This document shows positions 39,843 to 47,822 of a stretch of 64,000 nucleotides of DNA, piece by piece (position 1 is the stretch's first letter; each line of letters opens with the position of its first letter). The translations under genes were made by a program, and so were the position numbers. The DNA is from Pseudonocardia halophobica (GTDB lineage Bacteria; Actinomycetota; Actinomycetes; Mycobacteriales; Pseudonocardiaceae). The stretch is taken from NCBI RefSeq assembly GCF_027922425.1, contig NZ_BSFQ01000035.1, positions 1-64,000 of the forward strand. The letters are read 5' to 3'. The notes beneath the pieces are model-generated. The model was not told the DNA's origin and did not search any database. It saw only the letters and a list, made by a program, of their open reading frames with translations.

Positions 39843-40319
39843 TCAGGAAGGGGCGAGCGGTCCGACCTCCCGACGCCGCCGCGCCACCAGCTCCGTGACC
39901 CCGGACAGGAACCGGGCGACGGCGGCCAGCTCGGCCTCGTCGTAGCCCTCCAGCATCGCGTCCATCCCCGCCCCGAGCGGCCCGAAGAAGGCCTGGCCGA
40001 TCCCGGCCGCGGCCGAGCCGTACCGCAGCACCACGCGGCGGCGGTCCCGCTCGTCCCGGTCCCGGCGCACGTAGTCGTGCCGCTCGAGCCGGTCCACCAG
40101 CGCCGTCGTCGCCCCCGAGGAGAGGCCGAGGTGGGCGCCGAGCCGGCCCGCGGTGAGCGGCTCGCCGACCCGGTCGGCGTTGAGCACCGCGATGAGCGCG
40201 TGCAGGTCGGTCGTGTGCAGGCCGTGCTGCTCGGAGAAGGCCTGGGCGAGCCGCGCGGACTCGGTGGCGTAGGCCTGGAGCAGCCGGACCAGCTCGTCCC
40301 GCCGTGCCCCGTCCGTCAT
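39843..40319 (-). CDS. MarR family transcriptional regulator
   Basis: A 158-residue MarR protein with the complete winged helix: LTAGRLGAHLGLSSGATTALVDRLERHDYVRRDRDERDRRRVVL (near residues 55-98). It is close to the usual family length. It lies between crotonase and ligase genes on the same strand and so probably controls this acyl-CoA cluster and the divergent luciferase-like gene, relieved by an acyl-CoA or aromatic ligand. Its own -10 box lies within the 3' end of the crotonase gene. Confidence 0.88.
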   Translation of the reverse strand: MTDGARRDELVRLLQAYATESARLAQAFSEQHGLHTTDLHALIAVLNADRVGEPLTAGRLGAHLGLSSGATTALVDRLERHDYVRRDRDERDRRRVVLRYGSAAAGIGQAFFGPLGAGMDAMLEGYDEAELAAVARFLSGVTELVARRRREVGPLAPS

Positions 40320-40326
40320 GATCGCC

Positions 40327-40332
40327 AGGCTA
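40327..40332 (-). promoter_or_regulatory. -10 box of a leaderless marR promoter
   Basis: On the minus strand TAGCCT ends 7 nt before the ATG at 40319 and overlaps the end of the crotonase gene. Confidence 0.5.
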
Positions 40333-41103
40333 CCGACCGGTCCACCGCGGCTCGCGCTTCTCCAGGAACGCGGCCACGCCCTCCTGCCGGTCGGCCGAGG
40401 CGAGCACGGCCTCGGTCGCCTCCCGGGTGGCGGCCCAGCCCCGCTCGTCGGGCTCCCCCGCCACGGTCTCGACCGCCCGCAGCGTGGCCCGCACCGCCAC
40501 CGGGGCGTTGGCGCACACCTGCTCGGCGAGGGCGAGCGCGGCGGCCTCCGCTCCCCCGTCGTCGACGACGTCGGCGACCAGGCCCAGCTCGTGCGCTCGG
40601 TCCGCGCCGAGGGGCTGCCCGGTGAGCAGCATCTGCTTGGCCACGTTGAGCGGCAGCGGGCGCGGCGCCCGGAACAGCGCCCCGCAGTTCGCGACCAGCC
40701 CGCGCGCCACCTCCGGCAGCCCGAACCGCGCCGACCGGCCCGCCACCACCAGGTCGCAGGCCAGCACGATCTCGAACCCGCCGCCGTAGGCCACGCCCTC
40801 GACGGCCGCGATCAGCGGCGTCGAGCGCTCCCGCCGGACGACGCCGTAGTTGCCGCCCCGCGCGGTCCGCTCACCCGCACCGCCCGCGAGGTCCGTGCCG
40901 GCGCAGAAGACCGTCGGCCCGCCGGTGAGGACGCCGCACCACAGCTCGGGATCGTCCTCGAGCTCGTTGAGCGCGGCGTCGAGCGCGGCGGTCATGGCCG
41001 CGTCGACGGCGTTGCGCTTGGCCGCCCGCTCCATCCGGATCAGGAGGACCCGGCCGCGCCGCTCGGTCGAGACCCGGTGCTCCGTCGCAGTAGAGGTGCT
41101 CAC
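40330..41103 (-). CDS. Enoyl-CoA hydratase/isomerase (crotonase) family protein
   Basis: A 257-residue crotonase. The oxyanion segment is FCAGTDLAGGAG (near residue 69). Both catalytic Glu positions are filled: GVAYGGGFEIVLACDL (near 106) and FGLPEVARGLVAN (near 130). It should hydrate a 2-enoyl-CoA. This contrasts with the crotonase at 9671, which lacks the second Glu. The start is GTG, 6 nt after a TAGGGT box, so the message is leaderless. A divergent F420-type oxidoreductase gene begins 23 bp away. Confidence 0.9.
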   Translation of the reverse strand: MSTSTATEHRVSTERRGRVLLIRMERAAKRNAVDAAMTAALDAALNELEDDPELWCGVLTGGPTVFCAGTDLAGGAGERTARGGNYGVVRRERSTPLIAAVEGVAYGGGFEIVLACDLVVAGRSARFGLPEVARGLVANCGALFRAPRPLPLNVAKQMLLTGQPLGADRAHELGLVADVVDDGGAEAAALALAEQVCANAPVAVRATLRAVETVAGEPDERGWAATREATEAVLASADRQEGVAAFLEKREPRWTGR

Positions 41104-41109
41104 GACCCG

Positions 41110-41119
41110 ACCCTAGAGT
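41110..41119. promoter_or_regulatory. Overlapping divergent -10 boxes
   Basis: TAGGGT on the minus strand (41110-41115) and TAGAGT on the plus strand (41114-41119) share two base pairs. They end 6 nt before the GTG at 41103 and 7 nt before the GTG at 41127. Confidence 0.65.
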
Positions 41120-41126
41120 CCGGAGG

Positions 41127-42041
41127 GTGACGGACACGAGATCACGTTTCGCCCTCCCCGCCGTCGGCCTGTGGACCGGCGCGCTCGACGTCGTGCCGGC
41201 CGCGCGGGCCCGGGAGCTCGCGGCCGAGCTGGAGTCCCTCGGCTACGGCGCCGTGTGGATCCCCGAGGTCGCCGGCCGGGACCCCTTCGTCCACCTGTCG
41301 ATGCTGCTGTCGGCGACCGAGCGGCTGGTCGGCGCGACGGGCATCGCCAACATCTGGGCGCGGGACGCGGTCGCCACCTCCTGCGCCACCAAGGCGCTGA
41401 CCGAGGCCTACCCGGAGCGGGTGCTGATCGGGCTCGGGGTGAGCCACCAGAACCTGGTCAGCGGCCTGCGCGGGCACCAGTACGACAAGCCGCTCACCGC
41501 GATGCGCGAGTACCTCGACGGCATCGACGCGGCGCCGTACACCGCCCAGCGGCCGACCACCCCGGTCCGGTACGTCCTCGCCGCCCTGCGCCCGAAGATG
41601 CTGGAGCTCTCCGGCGAGCGGACGGACGGGGCACACCCGTACTTCGTCACGCCCGAGCACACCGCCCGTGCGCGCGAGATCCTCGGCGCGGAGCCGCTCC
41701 TCTGCCCGGAGCAGGCCGTCGTGCTCGAGACGGACCCGGCGAAGGCCCGCGAGATCGGCCGCCGCTACACCGCGACCTACCTGGCCCAGCCCAACTACGT
41801 GAACAACATCAAGACCCTCGGGTTCGACGAGTCCGACCTGGCCCACGGCGGGTCCGACGCCTTCGTCGACGCCCTGGTGGCCTGGGGCGACGTCGACACC
41901 GTGGTCGCCCGGGTGCAGGCGCACCTCGACGCCGGCGCCGACCACGTCGCCGTCCAGGCGCTGCCGGCGGAGAAGCGGGGCGTGCCCGAGGACCAGTGGC
42001 GGGAGCTGGCGGCCCCGCTCACCGCGCTGCGGACGGGCTGA
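41127..42041 (+). CDS. LLM-class F420-dependent oxidoreductase
   Basis: A 304-residue luciferase-like TIM barrel. RELAAELESLGYGAVWIPEVAGRDPF (near residues 29-54), GIANIWARDA (near 73) and LIGLGVSHQNLVSGLRGHQYDKPLTAM (near 95) match the TIGR03620-type F420-dependent group. It should oxidise or reduce a small organic substrate with coenzyme F420. The GTG start touches GGAGG directly and has TAGAGT 7 nt upstream, so translation is probably leaderless. It is divergent from the crotonase and presumably shares its regulation. Confidence 0.87.
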   Translation: MTDTRSRFALPAVGLWTGALDVVPAARARELAAELESLGYGAVWIPEVAGRDPFVHLSMLLSATERLVGATGIANIWARDAVATSCATKALTEAYPERVLIGLGVSHQNLVSGLRGHQYDKPLTAMREYLDGIDAAPYTAQRPTTPVRYVLAALRPKMLELSGERTDGAHPYFVTPEHTARAREILGAEPLLCPEQAVVLETDPAKAREIGRRYTATYLAQPNYVNNIKTLGFDESDLAHGGSDAFVDALVAWGDVDTVVARVQAHLDAGADHVAVQALPAEKRGVPEDQWRELAAPLTALRTG

Positions 42042-42154
42042 CGGCCTCCCGGCCCGGTCGCGCGGGAGCGCAGGTCGCGCGGCCGGGCCGAACCCGCGGC
42101 CGCCGGCTGGGAGCGGGCTGAGACCGCCCGGCGATCTCCCGCCCGGCGCGCTCG

Positions 42155-42160
42155 TACCCT
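42155..42160 (+). promoter_or_regulatory. -10 box of a leaderless promoter
   Basis: TACCCT ends 7 nt before the GTG at 42168. Confidence 0.5.
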
Positions 42161-42167
42161 GTAGGGC

Positions 42168-43298
42168 GTGGCCCGCCCGACGCCGCTCCCCCTCCGCACC
42201 GGGGTGCTGACCGCTCTCGCCCTCGCCGCCACCGGCGGACTCGCCGCGGCCGGCGCGGCCGCGTGGGGCATCCCGCGCGCGATGGGCGCGACGCCCGAGG
42301 AGCTGCGCCGCGCCGCCGACGGGTCGGCGCACGCCCGGGAGGGCCGCTTCCGCAACACCGAGCCCGGCACCGGGCTGCCGTCCGGCACGGTGCCGGCCGC
42401 CCTGCGCGCGGTCGTCGGCCGCCGGGCCGGCCGCCCGACCCGCCCGGTCCCGCTCAACCGCCCGGACGGCGGACCCGCCGGAGACCTCGCGGTGACCTGG
42501 TTCGGGCACTCCAGCGTGCTGCTCGAGATCGACGGGCGGCGGGTGCTCGCCGACCCGGTGTGGGGCGAGCGGGTGTCGCCCTCCCGTCTGGTGGGACCGC
42601 GCCGGCTGCACCCGGCCCCCGTCCCGCTGGCCGACCTGCCGCCGGTCGACGCCGTGCTGATCTCGCACGACCACTACGACCACCTCGACCTGCCCACCGT
42701 GCGCGCCCTGGTCGCCGACCCGCGGCACGGTTCGGCGCCGTTCGTGGTGCCGCTCGGGATCGGGGCGCACCTGCGGGCCTGGGGCGTGCCGGAGAACCGG
42801 ATCGTCGAGCTGGACTGGGACGGGCGGACCGAGGTGGCCGGGCTGACCCTCACGTGCGCCGAGGCGCGGCACTTCTCGGGCCGGGGCCTGCGGCGCGACA
42901 CCACCCTGTGGTCCTCGTGGGCCGTCGCGGGGCCGCGGCACCGGGCCTACTTCGGCGGCGACACCGGCTACACCGCCGCCTTCGCCCGGGCGGGCGAGCG
43001 CTGGGGACCGTTCGACGTCACGCTGCTGCCGATCGGCGCCTACGCGGATCTGTGGCCGGACATCCACATGAATCCGGAGGAAAGCGTGGCCGCCCACCGC
43101 GATCTCCGCGGCGGGGTGCTGCTGCCCGTGCACTGGGCGACCTTCAATCTCGGCCTCCATCCCTGGTCGGAGCCCGTGACCCGGTTGCGGGCCGCCGCGG
43201 AAACGGCCGGAATCCCGCTCGCGCTGCCCGTTCCGGGCCAGCGAATCGACCTGACGGGCCCGCCGCCGACCGCGGACTGGTGGACGCCGGTCGCCTGA
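42168..43298 (+). CDS. MBL-fold metallohydrolase (UlaG/NAPE-PLD-like)
   Basis: A 376-residue protein. One hydrophobic N-terminal segment (residues about 11-32) suggests membrane anchoring or export. The zinc motif HxHxDH appears as ISHDHYDHLD (near 164-172); further ligands are in EARHFSGRG (near 235) and GGDTGYTAAF (near 262), and His in PVHWATF (near 323) completes the site. WFGHSSVLLEIDG near 109 is the usual NAPE-PLD/UlaG strand. Such enzymes cleave phosphodiesters or lactones; here an envelope lipid substrate would fit the topology. The call is secure, the substrate not. Confidence 0.87.
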   Translation: MARPTPLPLRTGVLTALALAATGGLAAAGAAAWGIPRAMGATPEELRRAADGSAHAREGRFRNTEPGTGLPSGTVPAALRAVVGRRAGRPTRPVPLNRPDGGPAGDLAVTWFGHSSVLLEIDGRRVLADPVWGERVSPSRLVGPRRLHPAPVPLADLPPVDAVLISHDHYDHLDLPTVRALVADPRHGSAPFVVPLGIGAHLRAWGVPENRIVELDWDGRTEVAGLTLTCAEARHFSGRGLRRDTTLWSSWAVAGPRHRAYFGGDTGYTAAFARAGERWGPFDVTLLPIGAYADLWPDIHMNPEESVAAHRDLRGGVLLPVHWATFNLGLHPWSEPVTRLRAAAETAGIPLALPVPGQRIDLTGPPPTADWWTPVA

Positions 43299-43396
43299 AC
43301 GGCGCCATTACCGCGGATCCCGCCGGTCCCCCCGGGATCGGGCTCCGCAAAACCCGCCGGATGCCTCCGAAGGGGTGATCCGCGCGACGCGCGCCC

Positions 43397-43472
43397 GCGG
43401 AACAGGGGACCCGAATCGACTTTCCGCGGCGCCTTCCTTTATTGTCGACGGCGACGCATTCTCCTGTTCCGC
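43397..43472. repeat. Widely spaced 10-bp inverted repeat upstream of lsr2
   Basis: GCGGAACAGG at 43397 is matched perfectly by CCTGTTCCGC at 43463. The 56 bp between include an AT-rich stretch near 43430-43445 (CTTTATTGTC). It lies 115 bp upstream of the lsr2 start. Confidence 0.55.
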
Positions 43473-43586
43473 ACGCCGATCCACTCCGCTCCCGGAAAGC
43501 ACCCGGACACCGCACCGGGCGATGCTTCCTGCCCGCGTGGAGCCCGGTGGGGGCAGGAGCCCGGTGAGCAGAAGGGCTGAGGGAAC

Positions 43587-43925
43587 GTGGCGAAGCAGAC
43601 CACGGTCACGCTGATCGACGACCTGGACGGCGGCGAGGCGGACGAGCAGGTCGAGTTCTCCGTCGACGGCAAGTCGTACGAGATCGACCTGTCGGCGAAG
43701 AATTCCGAGAAGCTGCGCGAGGCGCTGGCGCCGTTCATTGCCGCAGCTCGCCGTACCTCCGGCCGGCGGGCGTCGGGCAGCGCGCCCGCACCGGCCTCGC
43801 GGCCCGTTTCCGACCGCCAGCAGAACCAGGCGATTCGGGAATGGGCGGTGGCACAGGGGATGAAGATCTCGGAGCGCGGCCGGATCCCGTCCAATGTTCT
43901 CGACGCGTACCACGCGGCCCACTGA
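43587..43925 (+). CDS. lsr2: Lsr2 nucleoid-associated xenogeneic silencer
   Basis: A 112-residue Lsr2. The N-terminal dimerisation and oligomerisation domain reads TVTLIDDLDGGEADEQVEFSVDGKSYEIDLS (residues 6-36). An Ala/Pro linker follows, then the DNA-binding domain IREWAVAQGMKISERGRIPSNVLDAYHA (near 82-109), where RGR is the AT-hook-like motif that enters the minor groove. It coats and silences AT-rich DNA. GTG follows GAGGGA. The promoter region is comparatively AT-rich, as expected for autoregulation. Confidence 0.95.
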   Translation: MAKQTTVTLIDDLDGGEADEQVEFSVDGKSYEIDLSAKNSEKLREALAPFIAAARRTSGRRASGSAPAPASRPVSDRQQNQAIREWAVAQGMKISERGRIPSNVLDAYHAAH

Positions 43926-44196
43926 GCACACGTCGGAACATCCGTCACGGTTCGGTGACAAGGGCGAGTCTTTCGTCACCCGAACCGTGCCGACCCCGCC
44001 ATTTCCCGGTCGTCGCCCACCGTTCCCGCGCGGGCACGGAACGGCGCCCGTTCCGCTCCGAGAGCCGACCTGCACGTCCGGTGAGGATCTTCCCACCCGT
44101 CGCGGTGATGCCGTCGCGTTCCGTTCGCCCGGTAGACTCCTCCGACCCGCACCGGTACCCCGACCCGGTGACGGGAGAGGAAGAGAGGCACGAGAC

Positions 44197-44388
44197 GTGA
44201 GCGAGAAGGTCACGAACGGTTACGGCACCTGTCCCGTCTGCGCACGACTGAAGCACGTCACCCCCGAGTCGACCCTGCGCCTGCACAACCGGTTCTCCGC
44301 GCGCGGCACGGTCGTCACCGCACAGCGCTGCGCCGGGTCCGGCGCGCCGTCCCTCGAGAGCACGGAGCCGCCCGCGGCCTCCGCCTGA
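44197..44388 (+). CDS. Tiny CxxC protein
   Basis: A 63-residue protein with TCPVCARLKHVTPESTLRLHNRF near residues 11-33 and another Cys near 45 (AQRCAGSG). CPxC, two His and a later Cys could form a zinc knuckle. It is too short and generic for a family name. GTG follows GGAAGAGAGG at a suitable distance. It lies alone between lsr2 and an acyl-CoA ligase gene. A function in transcription or metal binding is possible but unproven. Confidence 0.7.
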   Translation: MSEKVTNGYGTCPVCARLKHVTPESTLRLHNRFSARGTVVTAQRCAGSGAPSLESTEPPAASA

Positions 44389-44544
44389 GCCGCCCGGGAC
44401 CGCGCGGCAGCCTCTCCGGCACCTCCCCGCCGCCCGCGCCCCGCTCCCCGAGCGAGATGAGCCTCACCTCCGTCCGCCGCCGGCGATCGTCTGCCAGGAT
44501 CGGGTCTTCCGACAGCAGGACGTCGATCGAGGAAGAGGACGGAC

Positions 44545-46083
44545 ATGTACCCGGGCACGCACGCCGCCACGACACCCGACAAGCCCGCGGTGGTGATGGC
44601 CGGCAGCGGCGAGACGCTGACCTTCCGCCAGCTCGAGGAGGGTTCCGCCCGCCTGGCCCGGTACCTGCACGAGGCCGGGCTGCGCCGCGGCGACGTGATC
44701 GCCGTCGTCACCGAGAACACTCCGCGGGTCTTCGAGATCTACTGGGCCGCCCGCCGCTCCGGTCTCTACGTCACGATGGTCAACCACCATCTCTCGGCGC
44801 CCGAGGCGGCCTACATCGTCACGGACTGCGGCGCCAAGGCGCTGCTGGCGTCCGCGGGGGTGGCCGGGCTCGCCGCCGCCATCGGCGACCAGGTCTCCGT
44901 CGACGTCCGGCTGGCATTCGGCGGCCCGATCCCCGGCTCGGACGCCTACGCCGACTACGACGAGACCCTCGAGGGCGTCTCGGCCGAGCCCCTGCCCGAG
45001 CAGCCCCGCGGCGCGGACATGCTCTACTCCTCCGGTACCACCGGCCGCCCCAAGGGCATCAAGCCGACGCTGCCGGACTCCTCGGTCGACGAGCCGGGCG
45101 ACACCTACATCGACCTGTTCGGGCCGATGTACGGCTTCGACACCGAGACCGTCTACCTCTCCCCCGCGCCGCTGTACCACGCCGCGCCGCTGCGCTTCTG
45201 CGCCACGGTCCAGGCGATCGGCGGCACCGCCGTCGTGATGGAGCGATTCGACCCGGAGGCCGCGCTGGCCGCGATCGAGCGCTTCTCGGTCACGCACAGC
45301 CAGTGGGTGCCGACGATGTTCGTCCGCATGCTCAAGCTGCCCGAGGAGACCCGACGCAGGTACGACCACGCGTCGCTGCGGGTCGCGATCCACGCCGCCG
45401 CACCCTGCCCGCCCGAGGTCAAGCAGGCGATGATCGACTGGTGGGGCCCGGTGCTCCACGAGTACTACGCCGCCACCGAGGCCAACGGGATCACGTTCGT
45501 GAGCTCGCCGGAGTGGCTGGAGCGGCCGGGCACCGTCGGCCGGGCCGGGCTCGGCACCGTGCGGATCTGCGACGACGAGGGCAAGCTCCTCGCGCCGTAC
45601 GAGGTCGGCACCATCTACTTCGAGCGGGACGAGCGGCCGTTCGAGTACCACAACGACCCGGAGAAGACGGCCGGCGCGACCCACCCGGACCACCCGACCT
45701 GGACGACCACGGGCGACCTGGGCTACCTCGACGAGGACGGCTACCTCTTCCTCACCGACCGCAAGGCGTTCATGATCATCTCGGGTGGTGTGAACATCTA
45801 CCCGCGCGAGGTCGAGGACGTGCTGGTCACGCACCCCGCGGTGCTCGACGTCGCGGTGATCGGCGTGCCGGACCCGGAGATGGGCGAGTCGGTCAAGGCG
45901 ATCGTGCAGCCCGCGCCGGGGGTCGACGCCGGGCCGGAGCTGGAGCGCGAGCTGATCGCCTTCGTCCGCGAGCGGATCGCGCACTACAAGGCGCCGCGCA
46001 GCGTCGACTTCACCGACTTCCTGCCCCGCACCCCCACCGGCAAGCTGGTCAAGCAGGAGCTGCGGGACCGCTACCCGCACTGA
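44545..46083 (+). CDS. Acyl-CoA ligase (FadD-type)
   Basis: A 512-residue adenylate-forming enzyme. A3 is LYSSGTTGRPKGIKP (near residue 158), A5 EYYAATEANG (near 306), A7 WTTTGDLGYLDEDGYLFLTDRKAFMIISGG (near 388) and A10 PRTPTGKLVKQEL (near 494). The variant EYYAATEANG, in place of YG-TE, is typical of one actinobacterial acyl-CoA ligase clade. It produces acyl-CoA from a free acid and ATP. ATG follows GAGGAAGAGGA. The next ligase gene begins 115 bp downstream, so the two may use related substrates. Confidence 0.9.
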   Translation: MYPGTHAATTPDKPAVVMAGSGETLTFRQLEEGSARLARYLHEAGLRRGDVIAVVTENTPRVFEIYWAARRSGLYVTMVNHHLSAPEAAYIVTDCGAKALLASAGVAGLAAAIGDQVSVDVRLAFGGPIPGSDAYADYDETLEGVSAEPLPEQPRGADMLYSSGTTGRPKGIKPTLPDSSVDEPGDTYIDLFGPMYGFDTETVYLSPAPLYHAAPLRFCATVQAIGGTAVVMERFDPEAALAAIERFSVTHSQWVPTMFVRMLKLPEETRRRYDHASLRVAIHAAAPCPPEVKQAMIDWWGPVLHEYYAATEANGITFVSSPEWLERPGTVGRAGLGTVRICDDEGKLLAPYEVGTIYFERDERPFEYHNDPEKTAGATHPDHPTWTTTGDLGYLDEDGYLFLTDRKAFMIISGGVNIYPREVEDVLVTHPAVLDVAVIGVPDPEMGESVKAIVQPAPGVDAGPELERELIAFVRERIAHYKAPRSVDFTDFLPRTPTGKLVKQELRDRYPH

Positions 46084-46165
46084 TCGCACAGGTCGGCGGC
46101 GCCCGGCTCCCGCGGCCTCGAGCCGTTGACCTGTTCGGTCCCGCTCCGGCCCGAACGGACCTTGC

Positions 46166-46175
46166 CGAACGTTCG
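46166..46175. promoter_or_regulatory. Palindrome in a ligase promoter
   Basis: CGAACGTTCG lies between a TTGCCG -35-like box (46162) and a CAGGCT -10-like box (46186) with an 18-nt spacer, just upstream of the ATG at 46199. It could be a TetR-type operator. Confidence 0.4.
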
Positions 46176-46198
46176 CTCAATTGGGCAGGCTGTGCGGC

Positions 46199-47776
46199 AT
46201 GACGACGCAGTCAGGCGCCATCGTCGGCCGTGGCATGAGCTTCAGCGACATCGTCGCGCGCTGGGCGCGCGTGACCCCCGAGACCGTGCTGTTCGTCGAC
46301 GCCGGGGCCGGCGTCCGACGGACCTACGCCCAGTCGGACGACCGGATCACCCGGCTCGCGAACGCCCTCGCCGCCGGCGGGGTCACCCCCGGCGACCGGG
46401 TCGCGGTGCTGGGCCTGAACAGCGCCGACCTGCTCGAGGCCTACATCGCGCCGCTCCGCGCGGGCGCGATCTGCGTGCCGATCAACTTCCGGCTCGTCGC
46501 GGACGAGGTGGCGTACGCGCTCACGGACTCCGGTGCCGTCTCGGTGATCGTCGACGCGGGCCTGGCGCCCACGCTGGACAAGGCGCTGGAGAAGGCACCG
46601 GGCGTCCGCCAGGTGATCACGATCGGCGGGGACCTGGAGGACGTGCTCGCCGCGGCGTCGCCGGACTACGTCGAGCTGCCGAACTCGGACGACGACACCG
46701 CCTTCATCATGTACACGTCCGGCACCACCGGGCGGCCCAAGGGCGCGATGCTCAGCCACCGCAACCTGTACCTGCACTCGTTCTCCAACATCGCCCACCT
46801 CGGCGGCACCGGCCGGCACGGGGTGTCGATGTCCGCGGCGCCCCTGTTCCACATCGCCGGGGTCGCGGGCTCGCACATCGCGATCACCGCGGGCGGCACG
46901 GTCGTGATCCCGAAGTCGGGCAACTTCGACCCGGTCGAGACGCTGGACATCCTGGAGCGGGAGCAGGTCACCTCCTGCTTCTGCGTGCCGGCCCAGTGGG
47001 CGGCGATCTGCGCGGTGCCGGGCATCGCCGACCGCGACCTCTCGGCGCTGACCCGGATCTCCTGGGGCGCGGCGCCCGCGTCCACCACCCTGCTCCAGAC
47101 GATGATCGACACCTTCCCCCAGGCCGAGGTCACCACGTCCTTCGGGCAGACCGAGTGCAGCCCGGTCACCACGCTGCTGCGCGGCGCGGACTCCATCCGC
47201 AAGATCGGCTCGGTCGGGACGCCGATGGCGAACGTCGAGGTCCGGGTCGTGGACGACGAGATGAACGACGTCGCGCCCGGCGAGATCGGCGAGATCGTCT
47301 ACCGCGGCCCGCTGGTGATGAGCGGGTACTGGAACAAGCCCCAGGAGACCGCCGAGGCCTTCCGCGGCGGCTGGTTCCACTCCGGGGACCTCGTGCGCCA
47401 GGACGAGGACGGTTACTACTACGTGGTCGACCGCAAGAAGGACATGATCATCTCCGGCGGCGAGAACATCTACTGCGCCGAGGTGGAGAACGTGCTGGCC
47501 GGCCACCCGGGCATCGGGGACGTCGCGCTGATCGGGGTGCCGGACCCGAAGTGGGGCGAGACGCCGCTGGCCGTCGTCGTGCCCGCGGACCCGGCCGACC
47601 CGCCGACCGTCGAGTCCATCGAGGCCTACTGCAAGGAGCACCTCGCCGGGTACAAGCGGCCGCGCCGGGTCGCGATCGTCGAGGCCCTGCCCCGCAACCC
47701 CTCGGGCAAGGTCCTCAAGACCGCGCTGCGCGAGCAGAACCAGGCGGGCTCGCTGGTCTCCCAGCCCGCGGTGTGA
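46199..47776 (+). CDS. Acyl-CoA ligase (class I adenylate-forming)
   Basis: A 525-residue ANL enzyme with all core motifs: A3 IMYTSGTTGRPKGAML (near residue 167), A5 TSFGQTECSPV (near 317), A7 GWFHSGDLVRQDEDGYYYVVDRKKDMIISGGENIY (near 394) and A10 PRNPSGKVLKTAL (near 500). It most resembles long-chain fatty-acid or steroid-side-chain CoA ligases of actinobacteria. ATG at 46199 is chosen because a -10-like CAGGCT lies 7 nt upstream; a TTG six codons earlier is unlikely. It is followed 5 bp later by a GTGAGYGG hairpin. Confidence 0.9.
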   Translation: MTTQSGAIVGRGMSFSDIVARWARVTPETVLFVDAGAGVRRTYAQSDDRITRLANALAAGGVTPGDRVAVLGLNSADLLEAYIAPLRAGAICVPINFRLVADEVAYALTDSGAVSVIVDAGLAPTLDKALEKAPGVRQVITIGGDLEDVLAAASPDYVELPNSDDDTAFIMYTSGTTGRPKGAMLSHRNLYLHSFSNIAHLGGTGRHGVSMSAAPLFHIAGVAGSHIAITAGGTVVIPKSGNFDPVETLDILEREQVTSCFCVPAQWAAICAVPGIADRDLSALTRISWGAAPASTTLLQTMIDTFPQAEVTTSFGQTECSPVTTLLRGADSIRKIGSVGTPMANVEVRVVDDEMNDVAPGEIGEIVYRGPLVMSGYWNKPQETAEAFRGGWFHSGDLVRQDEDGYYYVVDRKKDMIISGGENIYCAEVENVLAGHPGIGDVALIGVPDPKWGETPLAVVVPADPADPPTVESIEAYCKEHLAGYKRPRRVAIVEALPRNPSGKVLKTALREQNQAGSLVSQPAV

Positions 47777-47781
47777 GGCGC

Positions 47782-47806
47782 GTGAGTGGCGACGCTCGCC
47801 GCTCAC
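47782..47806. terminator. GTGAGYGG-family terminator hairpin
   Basis: GTGAGTGGCG, 5-nt loop, CGCCGCTCAC. It begins 6 nt after the ligase stop and lies just upstream of the decarboxylase promoter. Confidence 0.8.
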
Positions 47807-47810
47807 GACC

Positions 47811-47816
47811 TAGGTT
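47811..47816 (+). promoter_or_regulatory. -10 box of a leaderless promoter
   Basis: TAGGTT ends 6 nt before the GTG at 47823, immediately after the hairpin. Confidence 0.6.
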
Positions 47817-47822
47817 GCCGGG

